NCBI GenBank assembly: GCA_964388435.1 | Contig: CAYMAH010000038.1 | Coordinates: 1-18,622 of the forward strand | DNA: 18,622 nt | Direction of reading: 5' to 3' | From: DTNV01 sp964388435 | GTDB lineage: Archaea > Micrarchaeota > Micrarchaeia > Norongarragalinales > UBA8480 | Part shown: piece by piece, positions 1-7,170 of the stretch | Position numbering within the stretch: the stretch's first letter is position 1 | Layout of the letters: each line of letters opens with the position of its first letter | The notes under the pieces: model-generated | What the model saw: only the letters and a program-made list of their open reading frames with translations | The model's database searches: none | Told to the model about the DNA's origin: nothing | Program-made: the position numbers and the translations under genes

Positions 1-1
1 G

Positions 2-97
2 TGGGAGAGCGGGCCTTACGTTAAAATGTTAAAAGACAGCGGCAATAAGCACGTTGAAGAGTTCATCAAGAAAACAAAATTTAAGGACTTGATTTAA
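2..97 (+). CDS. C-terminal fragment of an unknown protein
   Basis: An open frame enters from the left edge and ends at TAA (95-97), giving 31 residues that begin WESGPYVKML and end FKDLI. The tail is lysine-rich and looks like a normal soluble C-terminus. The stop lies 11 bp from the end of the convergent DedA gene, as expected for a real gene end. Too little is present to assign a family. Confidence 0.5.
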   Translation, partial: WESGPYVKMLKDSGNKHVEEFIKKTKFKDLI

Positions 98-105
98 AAA
101 AAAAG
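95..105 (-). terminator. Oligo-T terminator for the DedA operon
   Basis: The + strand has nine A in a row (96-104), read as T9 on the minus strand 4 bp after the DedA stop codon (109-111). Archaeal RNA polymerase terminates at such U tracts without needing a hairpin. The tract overlaps the stop codon of the convergent gene. Inferred from sequence only. Confidence 0.4.
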
Positions 106-108
106 CGG

Positions 109-702
109 TCATTTTATTACTTTTAGTTTTTTAAGCGAAAAGTAGGACAGCAAAACCAAAACCGCTATTATTACAACAATATCGAGATAATGGAAGTTGT
201 TGTAAATCAAAGACCAATTCTGCCCGAGCTTGAAACCCGCGAAAGTAAGAACGGAATTCCAGATGAAAGTTCCAGCAAGAGTGTAAAACGCGAACTTCTT
301 TACATTCGTCTCGGCAATGCCCGCGGGAAGAGAGATGAAAGTTCTCACAACAGGAACCAACCTTCCGATGAAAACGCTTTCAATAGAATATTTTTCGAAA
401 AAATCGTCCGCCTTGCGAAGATCATTCTTTGATATGAACCTCCTCTTTTCAATGAAAGGCCTTCCTCCCTTCAATCCTACGTAGTAAGCGATGAAAGAGC
501 CAACCACGCTTGCGATTGTTCCAACAACAACCACGGTCCAAAAGTCCACCCTTCCCTGAAAGGCCAGGAAGCCAGCCAGAGGCATTATGATCTCGCTTGG
601 AATCGGAATGCACGCGCTCTCCAACACCATTCCTAAAAAAACTCCGTAGTATCCAAAACCCGATATCAACTGTACGAGAAAATCGAAAATCTGCTCAAGC
701 AT
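109..702 (-). CDS. DedA/VTT-family membrane protein
   Basis: A 197-residue polytopic membrane protein of the DedA (SNARE-associated/VTT) family, whose members act in the cytoplasmic membrane and in bacteria include lipid-carrier translocases. Diagnostic stretches are ESACIPIPSEIIMPLAGF near residue 30, GLKGGRPFIEK near 76, and FIGRLVPVVRTFISLPAG near 110, the last being the conserved R-x-x-P-x-x-R core. Several hydrophobic segments span the protein and the C-terminus is lysine-rich. Length is normal for the family. It starts 19 bp after the rubredoxin-domain gene on the same strand and lacks a Shine-Dalgarno, so it is probably the second gene of a two-gene operon. The family call is firm; the substrate is unknown. 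Confidence 0.9.
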   Translation of the reverse strand: MLEQIFDFLVQLISGFGYYGVFLGMVLESACIPIPSEIIMPLAGFLAFQGRVDFWTVVVVGTIASVVGSFIAYYVGLKGGRPFIEKRRFISKNDLRKADDFFEKYSIESVFIGRLVPVVRTFISLPAGIAETNVKKFAFYTLAGTFIWNSVLTFAGFKLGQNWSLIYNNFHYLDIVVIIAVLVLLSYFSLKKLKVIK

Positions 703-721
703 TTAAAAATCTACCACGTGG

Positions 722-1054
722 TTAACCCCACTTTCCCTTCTTCTGGTGAGTTTCAAGCTCGGCGATTATCATCTGCCTTAAAATTTTAGATTGTTCCAAA
801 GTCTTGGAAAAAATAGCAACGCAAGGCTCATCCAAAGCGTCGTTTACTCCCTTCTGCGAGAGTTCTGAAATCTTGGTTAAAAGATAATGCAATTCCATAT
901 GAAGAGCATTGGTGAACCTTGACCTTAAAACAAGGTCGGAAGCCTCCTTTGACAAAGCAGAAAACTTCTCCTTCGGCGCTCCGCACTTAGGGCACTTGTC
1001 GGGAGCCTCGTTCCCCTCATGAATATAACCGCAAACGCTGCATCTAAACAACAT
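722..1054 (-). CDS. Rubredoxin-domain protein with helical C-terminus (rubrerythrin-related)
   Basis: A 110-residue cytoplasmic protein. Residues 1-35 form a rubredoxin-like iron site with two CxxC knuckles (CSVCGY at 5-10 and CPKCGAP at 21-27). The rest is predicted helical (FTNALHMELHYLLTKISEL and later), which recalls rubrerythrin-type proteins, but no complete ferritin-like ExxH di-iron set is visible, so electron transfer or a structural metal site is likelier than peroxidase activity. It is the first gene of the operon with DedA. Translation start is well supported by GAGGTGG six bases before the ATG. The pairing with DedA is not explained by known biology. Confidence 0.75.
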   Translation of the reverse strand: MLFRCSVCGYIHEGNEAPDKCPKCGAPKEKFSALSKEASDLVLRSRFTNALHMELHYLLTKISELSQKGVNDALDEPCVAIFSKTLEQSKILRQMIIAELETHQKKGKWG

Positions 1055-1060
1055 TCTACA

Positions 1061-1067
1061 CCACCTC
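1061..1067 (-). promoter_or_regulatory. Strong Shine-Dalgarno of the rubredoxin-domain gene
   Basis: The minus strand reads GAGGTGG, six bases before the ATG at 1052-1054, matching the anti-SD of archaeal 16S rRNA. Most other genes here lack an SD and look leaderless, so this gene must have a leader. A TATA-like stretch (TTTAAAAAA, about 1089-1097) lies at a suitable distance for a start site upstream of the SD. Confidence 0.65.
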
Positions 1068-1163
1068 GTTTATATTAAAACAAAGTTATTTTTTAAAGTT
1101 TTCTAATTACTATTTTTGAAGGCGGCAAGCTTAAAATGCTTTTACCACACTAAATTTTAACTA

Positions 1164-1581
1164 ATGGAAAACGAAAAGAACAATCAAAAAATCCAAAACA
1201 AAATCTATCTCAAAACAGCAACTGGCCTAATCAACCACAAAGAGTTCTAAAACCACGATTTAATGAAGATTTTAAACGACGATAAAATAATTGAAGAATT
1301 CAGGAATTTCACAAAAAAAAGCATTGCAAATTTCAGCGAGTTCAATCATGATAAAATATCATTGACCGAAATACCTGACAAAAAAGGAATTACCCCGGTA
1401 ATAAAAATCCCATCCAAAACCCCGCTCGACAGCGAAAAAAATTGAAGAGCTAAAAGAAAGCATCGACTGGTTTTACGACAATTTAAAAGAAAAAAAACAG
1501 GATGAAATTTTAATAAACGATAAAAATCCGATACTCATCTTCAACGTAAACCTCGAAAATCAATCCACGGCAAATACTTAA
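1164..1581 (+). pseudogene. Broken small gene of unknown function (in-frame stop and frameshift)
   Basis: An ATG at 1164 opens a 28-codon frame (MENEKNNQKIQNK...) that stops at TAA 1248-1250. The same frame resumes directly and runs from ATG 1263 to TGA 1443-1445. Just before that stop is an A7 run (1435-1441), and moving one base forward there opens a further frame (KIEELKESIDWFYDN...) to TAA 1579-1581. The pieces share composition (Lys/Asn/Glu/Ile-rich) and together would make about 138 residues. A TATA-like CTTAAAATG lies about 30 bp before the first ATG. Most likely this is one decayed gene or one with sequencing errors; alternatively 1263-1445 is an intact 60-residue protein. No family recognised. 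Confidence 0.5.
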
Positions 1582-1639
1582 AAACATTATTATCCGCCAA
1601 AACACGCTCTTTATATTTAAACGGGAAAACCCAATTTAC

Positions 1640-2880
1640 CTAAAAAACAAATTTATTCAACTGCTTTGGCTTTCCCGCAATCCAGTAAACAACCGCTAAA
1701 AGAACGACAAAAAAGCTCACAATCCAAGCATTCAAATCAAGGAAGAAAAGAAGCGAAGCGCTGAGAAGGATTGAAATAACAATCACCCATTTTGGAAAAG
1801 CTTTCTTCTTCAACTTCAAAGCCGCGAATCCGCTTATCATGAAAAACAAAAGATATGAAAAACTCGTAGCCGAAACCACGAAAACAAAATTACCAGTCAA
1901 AGCAAGGATAATCGAAAAAAGCATTGTTATTATAACCGCGTGAACAGGAACACCATCACCATTTGTTTCACTAAGCATTCTCGGCAGGAGTTTCTTGCCA
2001 CTCATGGCAAGCATTACCCTCGAAGAGCCCATGATTGAGGTAAACATCACCTGAATCATCGCTATCACAGCAGCTATTGAAATCAAAATAATTGCATTCC
2101 CACCAAAACCCTTAACCGCAACTGCCAGCGGTTCAGGCGAGTTGTAAATTCCACTCCCTCCAAGACTTATGGCTGAAACGCTTGTCAAAACGTAAAGAAT
2201 AATCACAATGAAAATAGAAAACATTATTGACAAGGGAATGTTTCTTTTAGGATTTTTAACCTCCCCTCCCAAAGCGGTTATTTTTGTAAACCCGAGATAA
2301 TCAAAAAACAATAAAGCAGACCCCCCTACAATGCCATTCAACCCGTTAGGAGCGAAGTTTGAAAAATTGCCTGCGTTGAAGTGAAGAAGGCCAAAAACAG
2401 AAAACAAAAGAAGAACCAAAACAACAAAAACAACAAAAACGCCATCCATCTTAGCAGATGCTTTAAGATTAAGGAAATTCAAAACACCTATAACAAGTAT
2501 TATCATCGAAGCAAGCAGAGTAACTGGAATGTTTGAATGAATTAAGGGAAGGATATAACTTGCAAGTGCGATGGACAAGGCACTGGCTCCCACAATCCCG
2601 GCGAAAATCCACAGCCAACCACCCAGAAAACCTGCGAAAGGCGATAACAACTCTTCTCCGAACTCAAAAACCCCCCCTCCTTAGGTATGAACTCGCCAAG
2701 CTCTGCGAAAATCAGACCAATGAAAATAGAAGCGACCCCGGCGACTATCATTGAAATTGCAACCGCAGGACCTGCAAGCCCGCTTGCAACGCCTATAATC
2801 ACGAAAATCCCGGCGCCTATTATAGAAGCAAGGTTTATAAAAACACAATCCCAAAACCCCAAAACTCTTTTCAATACCAT
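1640..2880 (-). CDS. APC-family amino acid permease, frameshifted
   Basis: The gene encodes an amino acid/polyamine/organocation permease, a secondary transporter of the cytoplasmic membrane, in two frames. Residues 1-70 (2880 to about 2671) include the family signature of TM1, NLASIIGAGIFVIIG, and end GEFIPKEGG. The other frame continues VFEFGEELLSPFAGFLGGWLW and carries the remaining membrane segments to TAG at 1640-1642. The break is in a run of seven G (plus-strand C at 2671-2677): one added G restores a continuous protein of about 413 residues with the usual P-x-x-GG spacing of the family. This is either a sequencing or assembly error, a recent mutation, or length variation in the tract. 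It starts 6 bp after the upstream unknown gene, so it probably belongs to that operon. The substrate cannot be told. Confidence 0.85.
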
Positions 2881-2886
2881 TCAGGT

Positions 2887-3402
2887 TCACTTTAACCGAT
2901 TTTTCTCATGCTTTTTTTCTAACTCTAAAATTAACTTTCCAGCTCCGTAGGACATCATTCTGTAAAAATCCTTGTTTTTGCCTTCAAGAACACTTGCCAG
3001 AGATTTTTTGAATATGTTGTTGAAGGTTTGCAGTTCATCGCTTGTCATGAATACCTCCTTTTTGCCCGTTTTAACGCTTCTCGAGTAGAATTTTGAAAAC
3101 CTTTCAACATAAGGATTGTCAAGCTCTTTTTTCAGAAACTCTTTGGAAAGGTTCAAACCATTGTTTATCCTCTCAGCGTGGTTGATTTTGACTTTTGATG
3201 TTTTTTCTCGGTAAAGATTGGTGACAAAACCGCTTTCAAACAGTTGTAGTGCCTTCATTTTTTTCTTTTCTTCCAAACCTATTTTTTCAAGAGAGTACCT
3301 TGCAAGCTCTGAAAATCCGAAAACCCAAGCGGAATTCAAGTCCCTGCTTTTGCTGGCTAACTCAGCTATCTCTTTTATTTTTTTGTCGCTTGGCAGACTC
3401 AT
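2887..3402 (-). CDS. Conserved-looking cytoplasmic protein of unknown function
   Basis: A 171-residue soluble protein, largely helical and rich in Lys and Glu, with no signal peptide or membrane segment. I recognise no family. A longer frame starts at TTG 3423, but I prefer the ATG at 3402 (MSLPSDKKIKEI) because a TATA-like TTTTTAAA is centred about 30 bp upstream, fitting a leaderless transcript. It ends 6 bp before the APC permease start, suggesting cotranscription. The short upstream gene ends at 3431, so that TATA-like stretch overlaps its last codons. Confidence 0.65.
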   Translation of the reverse strand: MSLPSDKKIKEIAELASKSRDLNSAWVFGFSELARYSLEKIGLEEKKKMKALQLFESGFVTNLYREKTSKVKINHAERINNGLNLSKEFLKKELDNPYVERFSKFYSRSVKTGKKEVFMTSDELQTFNNIFKKSLASVLEGKNKDFYRMMSYGAGKLILELEKKHEKNRLK

Positions 3403-3427
3403 GGTTAATATCACTGAAGGCAAAGAA

Positions 3428-3438
3428 AATTTAAAAAC
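3428..3438 (-). promoter_or_regulatory. TATA-like box for the 171-residue unknown gene
   Basis: The minus strand reads GTTTTTAAATT here, centred about 30 bp before the ATG at 3402. The spacing matches an archaeal TATA box driving a leaderless mRNA and is the main argument for that start over TTG 3423. Confidence 0.4.
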
Positions 3439-3718
3439 GTTTCACACGAGTTTTAATAAATTCATTTCCAGAGCTTTTGGATAATCTTTTCCTTAGATTT
3501 TCAATGTTTTTAGGTTCAATTTTAGGTCTGAGAAGGTTTATGCTTGAAAGTGATTCCTGTTTTTTTAATAATTTTCTTTCTTTTATTTTATCGTAAATCC
3601 TTCCAATTGCAAAACCGCCAGTGGCGCCTAAAATAAGAGAAAGATTTGAAAAGGGCCCTGTAAAAGCACCTCCTAAAAGCGCCCATTTTTTTGAATTTTT
3701 TAATTTAAATTTATCCAT
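3431..3718 (-). CDS. Small basic protein with glycine-rich hydrophobic segment
   Basis: A 95-residue protein of unknown function. The ATG at 3718 overlaps the TAA of the upstream secreted-protein gene (ATGGATAA, 8-bp overlap), the classic geometry of translational coupling, and is preferred over the ATG at 3742. Residues 12-37 are a glycine-rich hydrophobic stretch (ALLGGAFTGPFSNLSLILGA, then GGFAIG) resembling a glycine-zipper membrane segment. The remainder is strongly basic (KIKERKLLKK, LRKRLSK, KTRVKRF), so a short membrane-associated protein with a cytoplasmic basic tail is plausible. Its coupling to the secreted protein suggests related jobs, but that is inference. Confidence 0.55.
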   Translation of the reverse strand: MDKFKLKNSKKWALLGGAFTGPFSNLSLILGATGGFAIGRIYDKIKERKLLKKQESLSSINLLRPKIEPKNIENLRKRLSKSSGNEFIKTRVKRF

Positions 3719-5036
3719 TATAACCGCTTTTAGACCTAGCATAACTTTGACAGTCAGAAAAGCCTCTGTACCGGTCTGAGTAAGGATTTCCTAAAGCCTG
3801 TGAGCATGATGAAAGTGAATTGCACTGAAAGTTAGAGCCACCGCTCACGCTTAACATTGTATTCAAATCAGTATTACAGCTAGTCAAATACGAGGTATAC
3901 TCTGATTCAGCTAGCTTGGTTTTTGAAAATTGTTCAACGGCGCTTGCCTTAGCCTTATCTGGAGAACTACTTAATAAAACATCTAGAAAGTTTTTAGCTC
4001 CCCGTATTAACACCTGCGTGGCGGTAAGCGTTTTTGTTATTGTCACATTTACATTGCTAACGCCAAAAGAACTTCTTAACGTGCTGTTTAAAATAGAGTC
4101 TGTTTCAAATTCAATATTCCACCCGTTAACATTTAAAAGCTTTAGATCAAAAGGGTTGGCTTGGTTCAAAAGATTTCCATGTCCTTGAGGCGAGTAATAG
4201 CTAACCTCTAAACCGGCTTTTTCAACTGTTGTGAAATAAACTTGCAAGGAAGCCTCATCTATCAAAAGACCAGTAATCTCGCTTGGATTGGTAAGCCTCT
4301 CAACAAAAACATTAAAAGACGCGGGCAAGGCTCCACTATACGCATAACTTAAAGTCTTACCTGAAAAAAACGTGTTTGTGGCTAACAACCCCGTTGAATT
4401 ACTAAAACTTAAAGTCTCATTCTGGTTTTCAGTTAAAATCAACGCGCCGTTAAAAGAAGTCGAAACTACTTGAACTGAAAAGTTGGAAGCGGTTAGATCA
4501 ATTGGAAAGTAGCATTTTGAGGTTGAATTAAAGCCTAAACCGTAAAAAGTGAAATTAAAAGAGTCGGAAGAATTAGAATAATTGACAATCTTGTTCAAAC
4601 TGTTTACAAAACCGGGATTCTGCTTATAGAAGGCGGTTAGATCAATTGTGTCTGGTTTTATAGGCAGGTAGGCAAACTGCGAATCATTTAACAAACTTAC
4701 ATTAACTGACAAGTTCAAAACTGAAAATCCAGTGTTAGTCCACACCGCGTTTGAACTTGAAGCTTGGCTTGAACAAGTCTGAAGCGAGCCATTAAAACCG
4801 TAAAAAACATTATCGCTCGCATTGCAAAGATTGCTGTACAAAGGCAGGTCACTGCTTTTCGTTATGGTGGTGTTGAAAACAGTAAAATTAAAAACAGGAA
4901 AAACAGGGTAAACGCCCGGCGATATAAATCCAAGGGCGTTATTGCTGCCCAAATTATAATCACTGCATGAATTAATGGTTAGGTATTGAGCTGAAATAAA
5001 CCCAACAGCTAAAACAAACAAAACAATTGTTTTCAT
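3711..5036 (-). CDS. Secreted Asn/Ser/Thr-rich surface protein of unknown function
   Basis: A 441-residue exported protein. The start at 5036 gives a clean Sec signal peptide (MKTIVLFVLAVGFISAQ) and has a TATA-like box centred 27 bp upstream; the longer frame from ATG 5093, abutting the previous stop, would add 19 polar residues before the signal. The mature part is beta-rich in appearance and full of N-x-S/T sequons (NFTVFNTT, NASD, NLSVNVS, NYSNSS, NFT, NQN), implying heavy N-glycosylation outside the cell. The C-terminal ~60 residues hold several Cys (SCNT, FQCNSLSSC, DCQS) that may form disulfides. No membrane anchor follows. I recognise no domain. It is followed by a coupled 95-residue gene and preceded by another exported protein. 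Confidence 0.7.
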   Translation of the reverse strand: MKTIVLFVLAVGFISAQYLTINSCSDYNLGSNNALGFISPGVYPVFPVFNFTVFNTTITKSSDLPLYSNLCNASDNVFYGFNGSLQTCSSQASSSNAVWTNTGFSVLNLSVNVSLLNDSQFAYLPIKPDTIDLTAFYKQNPGFVNSLNKIVNYSNSSDSFNFTFYGLGFNSTSKCYFPIDLTASNFSVQVVSTSFNGALILTENQNETLSFSNSTGLLATNTFFSGKTLSYAYSGALPASFNVFVERLTNPSEITGLLIDEASLQVYFTTVEKAGLEVSYYSPQGHGNLLNQANPFDLKLLNVNGWNIEFETDSILNSTLRSSFGVSNVNVTITKTLTATQVLIRGAKNFLDVLLSSSPDKAKASAVEQFSKTKLAESEYTSYLTSCNTDLNTMLSVSGGSNFQCNSLSSCSQALGNPYSDRYRGFSDCQSYARSKSGYNG

Positions 5037-5058
5037 GACGTTATAAGAAATATCAACA

Positions 5059-5068
5059 TTTTTAAAAC
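5059..5068 (-). promoter_or_regulatory. TATA-like box of the secreted-protein gene
   Basis: The minus strand reads AGTTTTAAAAA around this point, centred 27 bp before the ATG at 5036. It lies inside the long open frame from 5093, so it argues for an internal leaderless promoter and for the shorter protein with the clean signal peptide. Confidence 0.4.
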
Positions 5069-5093
5069 TTGTTTTTTTAATCATTTTTTGCAT

Positions 5094-5765
5094 TCAACCA
5101 CAAATAAAGTAAATATTTGATTCTTGCTTTAACTCCAAAATCTGCAACTCATTGCCGAAAATCTGCAGGTAATCCACACTGTAATTTACCCCCAGTTCAC
5201 TTGAAAGATTAGAGTAAGCCAAGGTAGAGTTAAGCATGAGGGAAGAATTCAAGACTTCTTGAATGGACTTATTGGCAAAAAACAAGCTTCTCAAATAAGT
5301 CTGTTTGTTGGCGCAAAGATTATTTGAGATAGTCTGATTATTCTGAATTATTAAGGCGTTTAAATAATCCTGATTTGCATTTGCAAGCTCTACAACCGCT
5401 CCAGCATAAGAAATGAAAAAACCCTTGTCGCTTAAAATTGAAAGATTACTGCTAGACTCAAAAGAAGCAAGATTAGACACAACACTATTCAAAACACTTG
5501 AAGCGTTAGAATCATTCAAAAAACCCAAACCGCTTAAAACCCCCGCCATAGGAGTTATTATAAAAGCAAGATCATTCAAAGCGTCAGAATCGTTGTAAGA
5601 AATCGAAACATTCTGAGGAGTTACCGGCGTTGTTGAAGAAGAATTAACAGAAGAGTTTGAAGCGGCTGAAGCAGAAGTAGGCGAGGTGTTTTGCGTTAAA
5701 TACCAAAACACCGCAGTCGCTAAAACAACTGTTATTACAACACCAATAACCAATTTAAAATTCAT
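5094..5765 (-). CDS. Membrane-anchored extracytoplasmic protein, Ser/Asn-rich
   Basis: A 223-residue protein with an N-terminal signal anchor (residues 4-24, LVIGVVITVVLATAVFWYL), a low-complexity Ser/Thr linker (about 25-52) and a mostly helical domain to the end. More than ten N-x-S/T sequons are present, consistent with an externally exposed, glycosylated protein. Two Cys (LCANK and the C-terminal YFICG) could pair. No family recognised. It is the first gene of the minus-strand surface cluster, its TGA abuts an in-frame ATG of the next gene's longer frame, and an inverted repeat lies just upstream of its start. Confidence 0.65.
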   Translation of the reverse strand: MNFKLVIGVVITVVLATAVFWYLTQNTSPTSASAASNSSVNSSSTTPVTPQNVSISYNDSDALNDLAFIITPMAGVLSGLGFLNDSNASSVLNSVVSNLASFESSSNLSILSDKGFFISYAGAVVELANANQDYLNALIIQNNQTISNNLCANKQTYLRSLFFANKSIQEVLNSSLMLNSTLAYSNLSSELGVNYSVDYLQIFGNELQILELKQESNIYFICG

Positions 5766-5774
5766 TCAAACATC

Positions 5775-5809
5775 AACATTTAAATTCTCGTTATTCTCTT
5801 TTAAATGTT
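5775..5809. repeat. 10-bp inverted repeat before the anchored surface-protein gene
   Basis: AACATTTAAA at 5775-5784 is mirrored exactly by TTTAAATGTT at 5800-5809 with a 15-bp spacer. It sits 10-44 bp upstream of the ATG at 5765, over the likely promoter. It could be an operator, but the sequence is A/T-rich and each arm contains a TATA-like core, so chance or tandem TATA boxes are possible. Confidence 0.35.
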
Positions 5810-5905
5810 TTGGAAAAACAAACTTTTTTAACACCAAACCCCTTTTTTTAATAACCTAAATCAAAAAAAACTCAAGTTTAAAACAATTCAAAATTCAATA
5901 AAAAA

Positions 5906-5915
5906 GTTTTAAAAC
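5906..5915 (+). promoter_or_regulatory. TATA-like box of the antiporter gene
   Basis: GTTTTAAAAC, centred 27 bp before the antiporter ATG at 5938, fits a leaderless archaeal promoter. The whole 5766-5937 gap is a divergent intergenic region holding this box and the inverted repeat of the opposite gene. Confidence 0.45.
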
Positions 5916-5937
5916 CAGTTCACTTAAACAAAACAAT

Positions 5938-7152
5938 ATGATAGGGGTAGCAGAAAGCCTTTTAGTGGGAGGGCTTATAATAATACTCGGATTTTTAGGG
6001 GTTCAGGTATTTGAGTCAACTAAAATAATAGAAATCCCCTTGTTATTATTAATAGGATTTTTAATAGGACCCGTGCTTCATTTTGTCAACCCAACGATTT
6101 TAACCCCTCTTTCCGGATACTTCGGAGCACTAGCTTTGCTAGTGATTCTATTCGACAGCGGTTTGAACACCAAAATAGAAACAATATCAGGTTCGGCAGG
6201 AAAAACAATTATAGAAACATTCTCAATTTTCATCGTAACACTGCTTCTTTTGACGTTAGCGCTGCATTACATTTTCGGCTATTCCCTGGGACAGGCTGCC
6301 CTCTTCTCAGCAATAGTGGACGGTACGAGCGCTGCGGTGGTACTTGTTGTAATTCCAAAGTTGAACATCAACGCGGATGTTAAAACGATTCTTTCCATGG
6401 AAAGCATAATCACCTCGCCACTTCAAGTCATACTCGTAATAAGCATCATAGGATTAATCACCAGCAGTTCAGTGGGAATAGGAAGCACGGTAAACGCGCT
6501 TCTCGGAGAGTTTTCCATAGCTTTCGTAATAGCTTTAATCGTAGGGATAGTATGGCTTAAAATGCTTAAAAGCATTTCAAAAAAACCGTTCGCTTACATG
6601 CTTACAATAGCCATAGCCTTGATTTTATACGGTTTCAATGAAATGATAAACGCCAGCGGCGCTATAGCAGTTCTTATCTTTGCCTTGATAATAGGAAACG
6701 GCTCTGGAATTTGGAACGCGCTCAAAATGGGGGGAGAATTCAAAACCCCTGAAAACTTCAGGGATTTTCAAACAGAAATAACCTTCTTCGTTAAAACCTT
6801 CTTTTTCGTCTACCTTGGAATTTTAATACAACCTCAGTTTTTCACCTACACTTCGATAATAATCGCGCTATCAATAACGCTTGTCATATTAATTTCAAGA
6901 CTAATCACACTAAAATTCATGGTTTTCAAAGTGTACAAAAATTTAAGCGGAAACTTAGAGTTAATGTCAGGAATGATGCCGAGAGGGTTGACAGAAGCGG
7001 TTTTAGTCGTTCTTCCAGCGAGTTTTGGAATTCAAATACCTTACCTTCTTGAAATCGCTTTCATGGTAATAATATTCACAAACATCATAACAACAATAGA
7101 AATCGTCAGAAGCGAAAACAAAGCCGTAAAAAAACCAAGAGTGGTAAGGTAA
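5938..7152 (+). CDS. CPA-family monovalent cation/proton antiporter
   Basis: A 404-residue polytopic membrane protein exchanging Na+ or K+ for H+ across the cytoplasmic membrane. Family marks include LLLLIGFLIGPVLHF (35-49), LFDSGLNT (71-78), the unwound-helix region AIVDGTSAAVV (125-135), FVKTFFFVYLGILIQP, and MMPRGLTEAVLVVLPASFG near the C-terminus. Length matches the membrane domain alone, with no TrkA-N or other cytoplasmic tail. At the place where CPA1 proteins have ES-x-x-ND-P, this one reads ESIITSP (155-161), so the usual Asn-Asp pair is Thr-Ser; D128 may still bind the ion. It is a single-gene unit with its own promoter, convergent with the gene at 7171. Confidence 0.85.
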   Translation: MIGVAESLLVGGLIIILGFLGVQVFESTKIIEIPLLLLIGFLIGPVLHFVNPTILTPLSGYFGALALLVILFDSGLNTKIETISGSAGKTIIETFSIFIVTLLLLTLALHYIFGYSLGQAALFSAIVDGTSAAVVLVVIPKLNINADVKTILSMESIITSPLQVILVISIIGLITSSSVGIGSTVNALLGEFSIAFVIALIVGIVWLKMLKSISKKPFAYMLTIAIALILYGFNEMINASGAIAVLIFALIIGNGSGIWNALKMGGEFKTPENFRDFQTEITFFVKTFFFVYLGILIQPQFFTYTSIIIALSITLVILISRLITLKFMVFKVYKNLSGNLELMSGMMPRGLTEAVLVVLPASFGIQIPYLLEIAFMVIIFTNIITTIEIVRSENKAVKKPRVVR

Positions 7153-7161
7153 AAAAAAAAA
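7151..7161 (-). terminator. T11 terminator for the 162-residue unknown gene
   Basis: Eleven A on the plus strand are read as T11 on the minus strand, 9 bp beyond the stop codon at 7171-7173. The tract overlaps the stop codon of the convergent antiporter gene. Archaeal U-tract termination is the likely role; no strong hairpin precedes it. Confidence 0.45.
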
Positions 7162-7170
7162 CTTATAAGC

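Noticed and set aside
713..722. Perfect palindrome ACCACGTGGT between the rubredoxin-domain gene and DedA
   Set aside because: Only 10 bp, overlapping the stop codon inside an operon; no further sign of a binding site.
1435..1441. Programmed +1 frameshifting at the A7 run
   Set aside because: The same small gene has another in-frame stop, so decay or error is simpler than recoding.
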